A DNA stretch of 64,000 nucleotides from Echinarachnius parma (Eukaryota > Echinodermata > Echinoidea > Clypeasteroida > Echinarachniidae): positions 1 through 64,000 of the forward strand of contig JBAMJV010008502.1 in the NCBI GenBank assembly GCA_037951105.1, given 5' to 3'. Positions 1 through 11,956 of the stretch are shown here, one piece after another; the first letter of the stretch is position 1, and each line of letters begins with the position of its first letter. A program made the translations under genes and the position numbers. The notes under the pieces are model-generated. The model had not been told where the DNA came from, searched no databases, and saw only the letters and a program-made list of their open reading frames with translations.

Positions 1-165
1 TTGTGAAATAATGATGCAGAAAAAGAATAAATGTACAGAGCTCTGTGTCAATGTGGACAAAATATAATATTGTAAAAAAAAAAAAATTGTCTTTCAATAG
101 TTGTGAAATATCCTGAAATTGCACAGAGCTCCGTGTTATTGTAGACAAACTAAATTTCTTTGAAG
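1..165. repeat. degenerate two-copy direct repeat
   Basis: Two related copies lie head to tail about 100 bp apart. Each has a TTGTGAAATA-like start followed by a CAGAGCTC(T/C)GTGT block and a GTGGACAAA or GTAGACAAA block. The window edge truncates the array, so its full extent is unknown. No coding potential was seen. Confidence 0.45.
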
Positions 166-1391
166 ACTTTTGGAAATATAAACATGAACAAGGTAGGTTC
201 TGTTTATTTGTGTGCGCCCAGTATAAAAGAATCTGGCATTGCTTTTTCGCAAGCTAAAACTGGAATTAAAACGACAAACCCCTTTATTAAATATTGTAAG
301 AAAACCCTTGGATAAGATAAATAAACAAAGTTATAAAAAATGAAATCAGAAATAACTAACATCATAAAGGCATATTTGACAGGTGCTTGTCAAATTGTAG
401 TAAATACTGTATGGACTTTTGTGTGTTTAGCTAGCTAGCATTTTGACCTGGATAAAAAGAGGAAGAAAAATAATGCACATAACTTTATGAAGGATTAAGC
501 TCTTCTGATAAAATTCAAAAGAAAACGATTAATGAAGCAGAATTGGCCTTTGCGCATACTATTTTTGTGTATAAAGTTTATTCCTTTTCTTCATTCTCTT
601 CTCCCTCTGTCATATTCTCTGCACTTGATTTTTAGTAGAGAAAAATAAAGAAGTTCACATTTGTACAGTGGGTTTAAAGATAATATTGAGTTTTGGTTAT
701 CAAATGCCTGGACTCATATCTTGATGATTTTGTCTCTTCTTTTGTGGGGTACTTTGCTTTAACTCATATTCAATATCACTTGCGAAGTTGATTTGCTAAA
801 TATTTTTGCATTTTTCCAACGGGGAAACTTTAAATATTCTTATATTTCTTTTAAGAAATTTTCTCTCACCATTACGAATCAAGAATCCTTGTTAATTGAG
901 TTGAAAATTATCTGAAAAAGCTACCCCGATTGACCAAAGCCCTCTAATTGTTTTTACTCAATTTTTCTTCCCAAATCAAACTCTTCTGCAAGTCCTCAAG
1001 AGTATCTTTAAAGCCATCTGTTCATGGTCACTCAAAGAGTAATCTAATATGAATGACATTTTCTCCTTCCCTACCTTATTGCCATGGTTGAATGAAGTAA
1101 AATTGGCATAATTTGTAAGCAGAGATTTATGTCAAAGACAATTTGAATTGAAGGATATAACGTAAATTGCACTTGAATAGCATTCAAGTTCATCGAACTT
1201 GACTTTCCCCCGATTATAAATCGTTTCTTGATTTATTTTGTTTATATTGCGAGAGTATCCAAGCCCTTCACTATTCAGAATGTTAGATAAAAGATCTTGA
1301 ATGAACATTTTCCTGATTATTTAATTTGTTTTTTTCTATACAGCTGAATATGTGAAATAGATAATTCTGGTATAAGATGGCCAGGTAGATT
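166..1391. other. AT-rich sequence without recognised features
   Basis: Long A and T runs, no open frame of note and no recognisable repeat boundary. Probably intergenic or intronic DNA. I see nothing further in it. Confidence 0.4.
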
Positions 1392-1826
1392 TTAAAGGCA
1401 AATATGCGTGGGTTAAAAAGGGTAGTCAGCAAAATCCAACTCGCACTCCACCGTAATCTCTCGAGGTAAACTCACGATATGTGTTGGATCGATCGAAGAG
1501 CGGTGCTTCTTATGAAATTGCATGCTTGCTCGAGCTATGACTTGAGCCCGAGGCAATCGCTGATAACCATAAAAAAGCGCACTTTGAAGTTGGTGCGGTT
1601 AACCGTTAAGCGTGTTACGTAATAGTTTCGCTCGTAAACATCTCTGATGGAATTCCATTCGACCATGATTTGACTAGTACAAATATTCTGTACGCGACTC
1701 GGGCCTTCGTGAAGTGGGACAGTTTGCGATCGCTACTCATAACTGAGCCAATGGGGATTACGTACCGTGCGTAAAAGTGCGCAATATGGATCCACGCGTC
1801 TAATAGACCGGTCTGAATTCCCTTTA
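1392..1826. mobile_element. TTAA-flanked MITE, family 1, copy 1
   Basis: A 435-bp element that starts TTAAAGGCA and ends GAATTCCCTTTAA. It matches two further copies in this window (20334-20794 and 54715-55219) along its whole length. Shared internal landmarks include an ACTCCACCGTAATCTC block near the left end, a run of GATCGATCGAA type, and a GGGACAGTTTGCGATCGCTA block near the right end. The ends read TTAA-AGG...CCT-TTAA, so TTAA is the likely duplicated target, as in piggyBac-like and Kolobok-like transposons. No transposase is encoded: short minus-strand open frames recur between copies only because the DNA is shared. A superfamily cannot be assigned from the termini alone. Confidence 0.8.
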
Positions 1827-1930
1827 ACATCGAAACATTTGGGTTACTGCTGAATAGCTCAGTGTTGGTTTTAGTCAGAGTCCTTTATTATGTACTGTTT
1901 TGTTATGTTTCCTTTTTATTGTTGGGGGAA

Positions 1931-1941
1931 GGGGGGGGGGG
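1931..1941. repeat. poly(G) tract, 11 bases
   Basis: An uninterrupted G run next to a C-rich stretch (about 1955-1977), giving a local G-rich/C-rich pair that could form a hairpin or a G-quadruplex. Confidence 0.9.
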
Positions 1942-2154
1942 TACATGGTGAATCCCCTCCACCACCCCCTCCCCCCATCACACATCCCCAATGTATCTTA
2001 TTTAAACATAGGCAGAATCAGAGACAAAAAAAAAACTTTCTGATTGAAAGAATTGCAGGTCTAGGGTAAGAAGTATTACTGGTTGGAGGTATACGTTGCA
2101 AGATGGTAAACAGGGGGGTTGTTCAATGGTCAAATAGTGGGGGTAGTTTGATGG

Positions 2155-2590
2155 CCTCCCTTTAGCACCCTAAAAGTGCCGTACTACCACTATAAAAGGC
2201 GAAAGTGAATCTATGACAAAAATTAAATTTAAACAGAAATAAGAATATGATCTATGTGTTTGGTCCCTCACGCTCGTAGAAGGGTAGGGGAAGTTCAAAC
2301 AAATTTGATATCGAGGTGGGGGGGGGGGGGGGTATAAGCATAGTGTCCTCCTGCCCCCAGGGTTCTTTATACCTCATTCTAGTATAAAGGATGAATCTGA
2401 AGCACAGAATAAACTCTCAACCAGATTATCCCCTGCCCCTGGCTAAAGTTGGGGGTGGGGAAGGGGTATATCAGAGCCCCCCTCCTGCCCCAGGGTTCTT
2501 TGTACCCAGTCTAGTATTATAAAAGGCTAAATCTAAAGCACGGAATAAACTCTCAACGCGGATTATCCCCCGCCTAATGTTGGTCAAGCC
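2155..2590. repeat. tandem repeat of about 140 bp, two clear units
   Basis: Units at about 2340-2440 and 2480-2580 share CCTCCTGCCCC, CAGGGTTCTTT, GTCTAGTAT or TTCTAGTAT, and GAATAAACTCTCAAC followed by GATTATCCCC. A weaker third unit with TATAAAAGGC lies near 2190. A poly(G) run of 15 (2318-2332) falls between units. Confidence 0.6.
2318..2332. repeat. poly(G) tract, 15 bases
   Basis: An uninterrupted G run inside the 2155-2590 repeat region. Confidence 0.9.
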
Positions 2591-3734
2591 GGGACAAAGC
2601 GCAAGCAATAACATGCCGGCAGGCCTCCCCCGATCTCCTGGCATAACCTCAGCCTCAAAAAAAAAATCATAATGTATTCATGGCAGAAATTTGAGGCATA
2701 AACCTCTTTATAAACCCTTCACGCGCTAACCAGTGGAAATGTATATAGAGTTATTTCACAAATGTGTCCCCAATAGTAGTGAGGGTGTTATATAGTTTTT
2801 AAAAGTAAGGGATTGGGTTGACATAAAAGGAGAACCTCGTTCAAATAATGAAAACTAAGGCTGAGTCGTATAAGTGCGTGCTTGAAGGTAGCTGAGCTAA
2901 TAGTACACAAAACTCTGTATATATCTACTGTATAATTAAGTCCTATATTTGGATGCAGGGGCATACAGTATGTTTGTCCTCTCTATGTAAAATAGTAAAG
3001 TAAAAATTGAATAGGATTTAGTATTTGGCAGCAGACCTAGATCTGTTGTGACTCAAGATGTTGAAATGTTTTTGTTTTGTATAAGTTACCTGGCAATCCG
3101 ATCGTGTTTATAATGTTTCAACTTTCACTGTTTTCTTTTTAAAGAAGTGAAGCGCTGTTTTCTTGAGCTTTTATTTGCTTTATACTGTGTTTTCCTGGTT
3201 ACATCATGTTGAATGTTTTGTACCTTTTTAAAGAGATCAATATAAAAATAATTAGTGAATGCATGAGTAAACCTGCTCATGAAGATTCATGATTAATTGT
3301 CACTACAATACATTAATTGATTGGGCAACCAATTGATCACTTTATCATCATTAGTTAATTTCAACATGTCTGTAAAGTAGATGCATCTCTTGTTGTATAG
3401 AATTAGAGATATGGAATATAACAAAATGTGGACCATTCACTAAAATAAACTTATTTTCCTTAATGTATCATCCTCATATCAATAAATTAATTGCTAGCCA
3501 TATTTGTAAAGACCAAAACATGCATGTATCAGTTTTGCTTGTGGTGAAAAAAAAAAAATAAGCACTTTAGTAGTTCAACTCCATACCTGTGTAGATACAC
3601 TGCGTATGACCCCGTCACTAATGCAGGAACATGGACAGATTTTCTGCCTCAAGCATAGCCCGGGACCAGATGAAATACTGACATAGTTCTTTTTTTTAAA
3701 GGAAAAAAAAAGTGCATTGACATTGTACTCTACA
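2591..3734. other. AT-rich sequence without recognised features
   Basis: No coding signature. A short A-rich tract lies at about 3547-3558. Otherwise unique-looking AT-rich DNA. Confidence 0.4.
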
Positions 3735-3813
3735 AACATTCTTCAAGTGATATTTGTTGGTCAATCTGCGTAGCATACGCAGATTGACCAACAAATATCA
3801 CTTGAAGAATGTT
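3735..3813. repeat. perfect 38-bp inverted repeat with 3-base loop
   Basis: The left arm 3735-3772 is the exact reverse complement of the right arm 3776-3813, with GCA as the loop. Arms begin AACATTCTTCAAG and end CTTGAAGAATGTT. There is no mismatch over 38 bp, so the structure is young, under constraint, or a sequencing or assembly foldback artefact. As RNA it would be a perfect stem with a very tight loop, which is more like a hairpin-siRNA source than a typical animal pre-miRNA, whose loop is larger and stem imperfect. Confidence 0.9.
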
Positions 3814-4198
3814 AATCAAATCTTGCTTCATTTGCACACCTCCGTTTTAATACGATTTGTATTTCTCTCTGTGTACAGTACGTTTATGGTTCCTTGCCCT
3901 GTCCCATACATGTGAATTTGTGTAGGGTTTTTTTTCACCTCCATCAAGGTACATCACATTTACTCTTGTATTTTGTGCATTATGTGAATGCTGTATGTAG
4001 AGTTGTTTGTGGAAGAAATAGGTGTGAATTAACTTTTTTTTAAATAGGTATCTTGTCGTAGGTATCTTTCAATACATTTTGACAAATTTGTGGAGAACTC
4101 TTGTTATGTTTTATACACAAACTTGCCCCATACTTAGAGAGTAATCTGCCTTTAATATGGAAAACAATTTTTTTGCCAGCTCAAATTCCCTTTTGTAT

Positions 4199-4279
4199 TT
4201 AACCCCTTGCATACAGGAACCGGGAGGGCTATGTACAAAGTCTATAGGGATATCATGATCTCGAGGGGCAACAGGTTTA
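4199..4279. repeat. short interspersed repeat, TTAACC/GGTTTA-bounded
   Basis: A copy of a small family of about 75-95 bp found at least seven times here. Landmarks are AACCCCTTGCATACAGGAACC, a TGTACAAAGTCTATAGGGAT block and a right end CAACAGGTTTA. Family members usually open TTAACC and close GGTTAA, in either orientation. They look like very small TTAA-flanked MITEs or solo remnants. Confidence 0.55.
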
Positions 4280-4920
4280 GATAAATAGTGCCTAAAAGGA
4301 TTTCGTGCTAATTATCAAGAGCCTGGGGCCTGAAGATGTCAACTCTATTGTCCGTGAAAGGTGCCTTTAGAAATCGGTGCCTAAGTCAGGCACGAACAGG
4401 GAGATAAAAGTCATAATCATCCTGCTCCTAGTGACGAAAATACTGAGCGAAGCAATTACATCGGAATCCTAATGTTCAAAGGGGAGATTTGTTTGCACTG
4501 AAGAATTTCAAAGAAAATGTTATTTATTTGTGACCTTGGATGTTGCAGTATTTTTATTGAATAATTTTGCTATGAAAAAGGTAAAAATAAAGAATAAATA
4601 CAAATGGGTGCGATTTTCAATACATTTGACAAATTCCTGAAACTACTATTGAACTGCAGTAGAATTTATTCATCATTCATGTTTTAAAAAATAAATAATA
4701 CAATTCTTGCAACTTTATCAACCCAATTTTTACCATGAATAAATGTTGTTTGTTAAAACTTTAAGAAAGTCAAATAATTTGGGTATAACCAGCAAATTTA
4801 TAACTAGGAATAACATAGAAAGCATAATGGTGTACTGCGATATTTGTACAGCGCTCAACTAAAGGTTATACAGGCTGTTTTGCCTTGTAAGGCTCTATAT
4901 ACATGTAACATATACATTTT
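4280..4920. other. AT-rich sequence without recognised features
   Basis: No coding or repeat signal that I could support. Confidence 0.35.
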
Positions 4921-4979
4921 GAAATCCCCATAGAGTTAATAATACAGGGCCTATCTGGTTCCCGTAGGCTATGGGTTAA
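4921..4979. repeat. short interspersed repeat, GGTTAA end
   Basis: A second copy of the same small family, with AATCCCCATAGAGTTAAT, ACAGGGCC, GGTTCCCGTAG and a closing ATGGGTTAA. The left boundary is not clear. Confidence 0.5.
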
Positions 4980-5573
4980 ATTGAACTCAACTCTCTGTCA
5001 GACAGTATCCAACAGTGTTTGACAGAACTTTATTTTATTTTGTACACAATCACTACAAAAGCTAATTATTCTGCATAAGTATGTAAATATCCCAATGTAC
5101 CCCAAAGTGATTGACTGGCCCCATAGACCTTGAATGACCCAAAATAATTCTAAATAATCAATATCAAACTTTTTGTGTAATCAATGAAACCAAAAGTTCA
5201 AATAGTGTGTAATGTGTGTGTAGGTTGCACCCCCTGGTTGCATAACAATGTGAGGAAGACAATGGGGGGCGTGAGATGATCAAGCGATAACGTGTTTTAG
5301 ACAAAAATAAATCCAAAGAAGTACATCCCTTTTCAGTTTGTATGAAGTGGACCATGAACACCGAACAGGAGTAGGCACCAATTATATTTAGAATAGATGA
5401 TTGCAGATGATTATATTGCTACAAGTGTTACAACTGGTTAAATCACTGTACAGTAACACATTTTAAGTTTAACACCATCGTTACCAAATGTTCCATTCAA
5501 GCACAACCAGCAAGTTTGTTTAATTTAAATCACATTCCCGAAATCAAGATTGGGCTTCAATCTATAAAGTATA
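4980..5573. other. AT-rich sequence without recognised features
   Basis: Only short, unremarkable open frames. No recognisable repeat boundary before the poly(C) tract. Confidence 0.35.
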
Positions 5574-5593
5574 CCCCCCCCCCCCCCCCCCCC
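5574..5593. repeat. poly(C) tract, 20 bases
   Basis: An uninterrupted C run (poly(G) on the other strand). It explains the polyglycine stretches seen in conceptual translations here. Confidence 0.9.
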
Positions 5594-5829
5594 ATATATC
5601 TCAGGTTTGGGTCTCTTTGGAAATTGGATGTTACAATTAAAATAGAATCGGTTCCAACAAGTTAATCGCTGCCCCAGAATCCCAGAAGAAATCCAGACCA
5701 CCGACACTTCCAATTAGCATTGTGTTCGCAATGTCCACAGGAAATGCAATGCGATTTTATGGACCATTGATGACTGGGAAATGGCTTTTCGATAACGTTT
5801 TTCCCACACAGCTCAGTGTCTCAAATTGT

Positions 5830-6185
5830 AAACTTCATCGCTAGTTTAGTCTCTGTGCAAATTTCACTGTCATTTTCACCTTAGTATTTAAAGATTAGCT
5901 CACTTCAATTTCCATCTTTGTAAAATTTCACTACAATTTCCACCTAAGTTGTAAAGTTAAGTTTTTATTTTGTAAAATTTTATCACAATTTTATATGTAA
6001 AAATTTCACTGCAATTTTCACCTTTGTCAAAATTAGTGCAATTTTTGTCTTTGTTAAATTTCACTGCAATTTTTGATAAACTTTACTGCCATTTCATCAA
6101 AAAGATAAAAATGCTATTTCCAGCTTTGTAAAATGTCATTGCCACATTCATCTTTGTAAAACTTAACTGCAAGTTTGACAAGTTT
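5830..6185. repeat. degenerate short tandem repeat, AAATTTCACTGCAATTTTCACC type
   Basis: About ten imperfect units of roughly 25-40 bp. The recurring core is TTTGTAAAATTTCACT followed by GCAATTTTCACC. It occurs for example near 5860, 5930, 6000, 6055 and 6125, with many substitutions. Probably an old minisatellite. Confidence 0.6.
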
Positions 6186-6757
6186 TGCGTTGGGGCACAT
6201 GGTGATGTCATTCGGAAATAAACATGAACGTGAAAGTGATCAAGGGCCACCACTGAACAAGTTAATCATGTTTATATGACTTCAAGTGAGGCCTGTAAAG
6301 TGTCTAACTCCACGAAAATTACTTGGAGCTTCCTCGTTTCTTTTCTACCGTGTTGTTTAGCGTATGGTAAGAGAAGAATAAAATATGGTTAGATTTTTTC
6401 AAATGCTCCTTTAGTATGACGATATCTATCATTCAGCTCAAAAGCGTTATTTAACGGTCATAAACCTCATAAACGTCCGTGTTAAAAGCTGACACATATT
6501 TTCGCTTTTTTAACCAGGAAAGCAGTGTTCTTTTTCAATGAAACTTTCACACATCATTCGGACAAATCTTACAATGATTTTGGTATAGGATTATAAAAGG
6601 CTCAAATGTAATTTTGGGCAATATCTGACACTTTTCAGGTGCACCTTTTACCTTTTATACGATGAGCATTTGATTGATATCTTGATAGACTGTAGTCTAA
6701 AAAGGGCCTACACGTTTAAGCGCCATCACACAACTCATTACTTACATATGTCTTATT
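6186..6757. other. unique-looking sequence
   Basis: No gene, RNA or repeat structure that I could support. Confidence 0.35.
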
Positions 6758-6790
6758 TTAAAGGGATCTAGTAACATTGTTCAAATCCTC
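6758..6790. mobile_element. solo MITE end, TTAAAGGGATCTAGTAAC
   Basis: The first 18 bases match the terminal sequence of the MITE at 14702-15379 read from its right end (TTAAAGGGATCTAGTAAC), and similarity fades after about 30 bp. No matching second end was found nearby, so this is a fragment or a diverged relative. Confidence 0.45.
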
Positions 6791-7108
6791 AAAATCCAAT
6801 TGGAATTCTAGCGGTTCCGTCATATCTTGTTGTATTTGTATACATTAGAAGTGTGGGACAAGTTTCAGTTATTCAAATTTCCCTTTCATTATATTCACTT
6901 TTGATGGGTTCAGATGTTAAATTTTCTACTGGATAGTCGTATTTGTGTACAAAGTTCTTTAATGATTTTCAGGGGTCTCTTATACAAATTTCAGGCCCTT
7001 AATTGCCTAGAACCCACATGTATTGTTACCATTAATGTTGTTGTGTTGTACTGCTGACATGGAAAGTTCAACTTAGGGAAGGTAGAACTAGAATGTACAA
7101 TGTTCACA

Positions 7109-7195
7109 TTAACCTGTTCCCTACTAGATATTGCAATCCCCATAGAATTATTATACAGGGCCCATCAGGGTATCATTATTATAGGTAAATGGGTG
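7109..7195. repeat. short interspersed repeat, TTAACCTGTTCCC end
   Basis: A copy of the small TTAACC family, with TTAACCTGTTCCCTAC, GCAATCCCCATAGAATTA, TACAGGGCCCATC and a weak AAATGGGTG right end. Confidence 0.55.
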
Positions 7196-7499
7196 TAAAG
7201 TATTAAACATGAGCCCACACTAGTGGGTGAGTTCACTAGCGGGGGTGCAGAAAATGCACCCTTGACTTTGTCAATGGACATTTTATTACCCGTAAAAGTC
7301 TTTTTGGAAAAGGGGAGTGGAGAAATAAAATGTAGAATTTAGTTAGTTTCAATTGATTCCACAGATCTTGTCTGCATACCAATGTGAACTTTTAAGTTCA
7401 TGTTTTGGGGGATTTATTGTCCTGTTTTATGTCATTTTTCAATGACTGTGAAGTTTACGAGAGTGTGTGTGGGAGGGGGAGGGGTCTTTTGGTATTTAT

Positions 7500-7790
7500 C
7501 ATGTAGCTCGAAGTAAGGCAGGAGATCGCACATTCACTGTTGCAGCGGCTAAGGAGTGGAATAAACTTCCCTCCTGTATAAAAGCTGCTCCATCAGTGGA
7601 TGTTTTTAAAAAACTCCTAAAAACGTACTTATTTCCTACTTGATTCGCTATTATTTAGTTTTTCTTTGGTTTGTTAATATTTGTTTATGATTTGTTGTTA
7701 TTCTGCATACTATTGTAAGCGCTGTGATATAGTTTACTATGAATAGCGTAGCTAAATGCCTAATAATAATAATAATAATAATAATAATTT
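7500..7790 (+). mobile_element. 5'-truncated CR1/L2-like non-LTR retrotransposon
   Basis: A coding tail for the C-terminus of a reverse-transcriptase polyprotein, then a short 3' UTR with TGTAAGCGCTGTGATATAG, then an AAT microsatellite (about 7766-7790). This layout matches the 3' end of CR1/L2-type elements, which are usually inserted as short 5'-truncated copies and end in short tandem repeats rather than poly(A). Upstream of 7500 the similarity stops, so this is a dead fragment. Confidence 0.85.
7506..7643 (+). pseudogene. C-terminal fragment of CR1/L2-like reverse transcriptase
   Basis: An open frame of 45 residues ending at a TGA. It contains GDRTFTVAAAKEWNKLP, then a short spacer, then FKKLLKTYLF near the stop. 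The pattern G-D-R-x-F-x-V-A-A-x-x-x-W-N-x-L-P followed by F-K-x-x-L-K-x-x-L-F is the standard C-terminus of CR1/L2 and related non-LTR ORF2 proteins. The endonuclease and catalytic reverse-transcriptase domains are absent, so it cannot function. The reading frame is still intact over this piece, which suggests a fairly recent insertion. Confidence 0.85.
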
Positions 7791-7824
7791 GTTATATGTT
7801 GTTCCTTTTTGTGTCATTTGGATT

Positions 7825-8365
7825 ATAGCACCATCTTTTTCGCTTGACAGCTCTGGGTTTGAAAACTTTTAAAATTAGTGTTGCCTCTTTCACCTGAATA
7901 TTTTACATGCGTATAACAAACAGCTATACTTTAGCAAATATGCCCCAAATACCGAGGGACAAAAAAAGAAGAAAAGTGGCTTATAGTACCATTTATGTCC
8001 AGCGATTATAAAAGGGAACTTTTTTAGTGTTACCTCCTTCACCAGCACATTTTACATGTGTAAAATCAGACAGACATAATTAAGAAGATATTCCCCAAAA
8101 CAGCAAAGAAAAAAAAAGAAGAAAAGTGGCTTATAGTACCATTTATGTCCAGCGATTATAAAAGGGAACTTTCACATTTAGTGTTGCCTCTTTCACCTAC
8201 ACATTTTATATACATGTAAAATCAGACAGATATAATTGAGAAGATATGCCCCAAAATAGCAAAGAAAAAAAGAAGAAAAAAAAGTGGCTTACACTTTACA
8301 GTACCATTTATATCCAAGATTATAAAGGGGTACTTTTACATTTTGGTGTTTCCACAATCACCTGG
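7825..8365. repeat. tandem array, unit about 149-165 bp, just over three copies
   Basis: The anchor AGTGTTGCCTCTTTCACC (with variants) recurs at about 7877, 8026, 8180 and 8345. Each unit also holds an A-rich AAAAGAAGAAAAGTGGCTTA block and TAGTACCATTTATGTCCA. Units grow from 149 to 165 bp mainly through A-tract length. No coding potential. Confidence 0.8.
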
Positions 8366-8495
8366 CGGGACATCTGGTCTTATTTTACTAGCTGTTATAT
8401 AATTGTCAGACGGAAGGACAAATAATTTTACCCATCATTACCCGCTTATTCATGGGAAGCAGAGGGAAGTCTTCCTATCCCATCCTCATTACTAG

Positions 8496-9735
8496 TAGTC
8501 TGTGGGCCAGAGGGGTCTACCGGTGACCCCCCCTCTGATCCTCCGACTTGGGTGTCATTTTGTCCATTGACATGTCCAGTGTTAGAAACAAAATGTTAAC
8601 AAGAAAAAAACTCATTTATACTATGTTTTTTTACTACTTTTTTGGAGGTATGTAAAAACAGCACTTTTTCATTTTTTGCTGCATTTCTTAGGGTTGGTGA
8701 AAATTGAGATTGCGTTAAGTGCTCTCATTTCATAATGGCTAAGTCTTTATCAACTAAACTTTGCAGATACATTTGTTTACATATCCATAAGACACAGACA
8801 AAGTTTCATGGTCAAAGTTGATTGGCTTCATATAATTATGACGTCATCAAATTTGCATATGAAAAATCACGGGAATTTCCGTAAACAAAACGGTCAAAAA
8901 AACAATGTTAATTAGTACAGTTTATTATTTTCACCATGAGAATGATGATAATGAGCTTTAACTTATGATGTCTATTTCTGAAAGTATATTCAAATCAGAA
9001 ATGCTATTATCCTTTGAATATAATGTACAAAAAGGTCATATTTTTATTACGTAATCACCATGCGTCATATATGCAATTGTAAGGCATATGATGGCCATAT
9101 TGTCTAGGGCGCAAGTGGGTACATATTGCTCCCTCTTTAATTTCTTTATTTAAGGACCAATCACTCTATTATTTGGCACATATGTAGAACTAGTATGGCT
9201 CTTCAGTTTGCAATAAGTAGAATCTCAAAAGGTCATCATATGAGGGCGCTATTTACTAAAATTTGATAAAAACATTAAAAATCCCATAGATTCCAATATA
9301 ATGACGTTTTTTTCACTATTTGTCTGATTTGTATAGACAACTTGATATTTCGTTCACATTATTATGCAAATTCTCTTTTCCTAGGATGACATTAAAGACT
9401 GTTATGTTGTATTTTTATACGTTTTAGGGCATAAATTAGGCATAACTCCATCTAAATGTTACCTTAAAAATTGAAGTAGGGAATACAGCTGCGCTATATA
9501 CTTACAAACTATTTCGATTATAGTATTTATTTAATCCTAACTCTATGATGCTAGTCCTGAGTGAGATTTCCGATATCATATTTATTACGATATCAAATAA
9601 AGACAAAATGTCTGAGGACATCTTGCCAGAAACTCGTTTTTCAATATTTTGTATTATTATTTTTGGAATAATTTGTTTTCAGAGAAGAGAACAAATGAAT
9701 AAGTCTCATTGACAGTTCATTATTTGATCCCTCCT
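8496..9735 (+). repeat. left inverted arm of the 6-kb element
   Basis: It matches the reverse complement of 13415-14550. The outer 1 kb is the most similar. Similarity weakens after about 9500 but is still visible at AGTCCTGAGTGAGATTT and CAGTTCATTATTTGAT. A diverged echo of its inner part (a GGCATAACTCCATCT region near 9440) is seen again at about 9850-9930, suggesting an older internal duplication. No long open frame. Confidence 0.8.
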
Positions 9736-10544
9736 CATTATGAGTTATTGTCTCAAACTGATGATTTTATGTTGCCAACTCGATTTTCTTACATTAGTTT
9801 GTAAGTTTATACTTTCAAGGACATGTATGTATACTATTTTATATTTTGTAGGGGCTAATTAAGGCAAAAACTCTGGATGTGACCTTGAAAGTGAATTAAG
9901 AAATACATTGCGATACATATTATAATGTTTTTACGTACAAGCCCTGTTAATCTATTTACGAATATCAAATAAAACCATAACAAACACAAAATGGCTATTA
10001 TACATCTAGTCATATTTAAAAAGAAAAACATTGTTTGCTTGGACCATCCTTTTTGTCAGAAAAGGGAACAGCATACTACGTCTCATTAACAAGGGTGAAC
10101 ATGTCTTTAAATAAAAAAGTTCACATTTGATAAAAAGGGAACTTCATGTTTATAAGTTTGGAGTTACCAGGGAAACAGAGTTTACCAAACTTATAGGCCG
10201 GGAAGTCTGTGTGTACAGAATTGTTTGTATCTTCTGCAACTCTTTTTCTGAAATAAAGATAAAGCATACTATTCATATTCATATTCATCATGCAGGATTT
10301 TACATCAGATTTTTTTAGAGCAATTAAGTGGATACATTCCATTAGTCATTGACACATGGGAGTCGTAAAGATAAAGTTGTAGCCGATCAATATAATTTGG
10401 CCTTCCTCAGAGTCCTAAATGATCTGGAAGCATCATGACCTAACAAGCCACTATATGGCAACATTGTTGATATCGATTCACTGTTTCATCCACTATGTGG
10501 GAAACGATGGCAGAGCAAACACACTTTACACGAAGGATAAACGG
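9736..10544. other. element interior, left part
   Basis: Holds a weak second echo of the arm (about 9790-9980) and otherwise unremarkable sequence. Near 10150-10200 a pair of TATAAGTTTGG / CCAAACTTATA blocks forms a small inverted repeat. Confidence 0.4.
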
Positions 10545-10760
10545 TTACAGTCCGTTATTCCGAAGGTTCGTTATTGCGAAGGTTCAGTTATTCCGAACGT
10601 TCATTATTCGTTCGCTATTCCTAAAATGAAATCGGGTTCGTTATTCTGAAGGTTTGTTTATCCGAGAAAAAAACTCGGGTTCGTTATTCTGAAGGTTCAT
10701 TAGTCCGAAAATAAAATAGGGCTCGTTAATCCGAAAATTAAATTGGGTTTGTTATAATAC
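10545..10760. repeat. minisatellite of GTTCGTTATTCCGAAG type
   Basis: About ten degenerate copies of a 16-20 bp unit centred on TTCGTTATTCCGAAGG. Variants become A-rich towards the right (TTAATCCGAAAATTAAAT). The unit is partly self-complementary (TTCG...CGAA). Confidence 0.75.
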
Positions 10761-10912
10761 TATAATTTGAGATTGGTTTATTTAATTCACAGCCTGCATC
10801 ATGCATACCCCTCCCCTTTCCCTCCCCTGGCCAGACCAATCAAACATTTTAGTTTATTTTATCTCTTTATCATGTTTATATGAAATCATAGCATTATAAC
10901 AAACCCAAATTG
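10742..10912. mobile_element. small MITE, TIR AATTGGGTTTGTTATAAT
   Basis: The left end AATTGGGTTTGTTATAATAC is matched in inverse orientation by ATTATAACAAACCCAAATT at the right end, giving an element of about 170 bp. It sits exactly where homology of the retrotransposon C-terminus ends, so it probably interrupted or replaced that 3' end. The target duplication is unclear. Confidence 0.5.
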
Positions 10913-11956
10913 GCCTCTGTCAGATCTTGGATTGTGCACATTCCATGTACCAGATCACAACTAAGCAGGTGGTCCATGATCTGAGGGGCCTGACCCCACT
11001 CGCATTCTGTTGCACCTTCGATATATCCCCAGTTCAACATGTTGGCTTGCATCTTCCCACACCTGCCAAAGCCTATTAAGGCAACGCAAAGTCACCCAGG
11101 GTTGGTTAAATCCTGCTGACCGTTTCTCTGATGGAACCATTTTAAAAAAGCATACGCTACTGGCATGTCCTAGTGCTCAGCCTCTTTTTCCATAGTTTTA
11201 TCCTTCTTGAACATGTTGAAGACACGCTGTACATGTAGTCCAGGGCTTCAACGTATCATGAAATGAAGCTTTTCTGTAACTTAAAGCGCAGAGGACGCAT
11301 TGGGTGGTCATGGAGTGGGTGTTCTTCGTCCTCTGTTTGTCTCAGTCGTTCGTTCTGGCTAGCAGCAGCCCTCCTTATTTCAGGCAGGGGGTGCGATGCC
11401 AGATGTTATCAGTCCTCGTTTGTCTTTAATATACATCATGTGATATAACGGCAGCTTGTGTTCTTCTTTGCATGTGCTAAGCTTTCCCACACCCGTGCAG
11501 GCATATTCTGCAACATAGTAAAAAGAGAGCCAGAGCGGAAGATCTGATTGTTGTCGGGTTTGCACCCCATTTGGATGTGCTCAGTTTGCCTAGAGCGGCA
11601 TTCCTGGACCTGACCTTCCCCTTGAGCTTGGTGATATGGGCCTTGTACTTTTGAAAGATCACCCCTATGTAGACAGGACTATCACAGTGTCTCAGTCTAG
11701 TCCCATTCCAAGTGATCTTTAGTTTCTGGTTTGCATGCATGTTCTTCAGATGAAAGGCGCATATTTGAGATTTAGTTGATTTAGCCTTCAGATGGTTCTC
11801 TTTGTAGTACAAGGGTAGGTTGGTAAGTCCCTCACATAAGGTGGCTTCTGCCTTAGGGAAGTCATCACTTTTGGTGGTAATACACATGTCGTCTGCAAAA
11901 ATGAAACTTCTGGTCTCAGGGCAGATACAGGTTGATCGTTCACATAGATGTTAACA

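Noticed and set aside
3735-3813. Hairpin as a bacterial-type transcription terminator
   Set aside because: Eukaryotic sequence, no U-run after the stem and no gene upstream.
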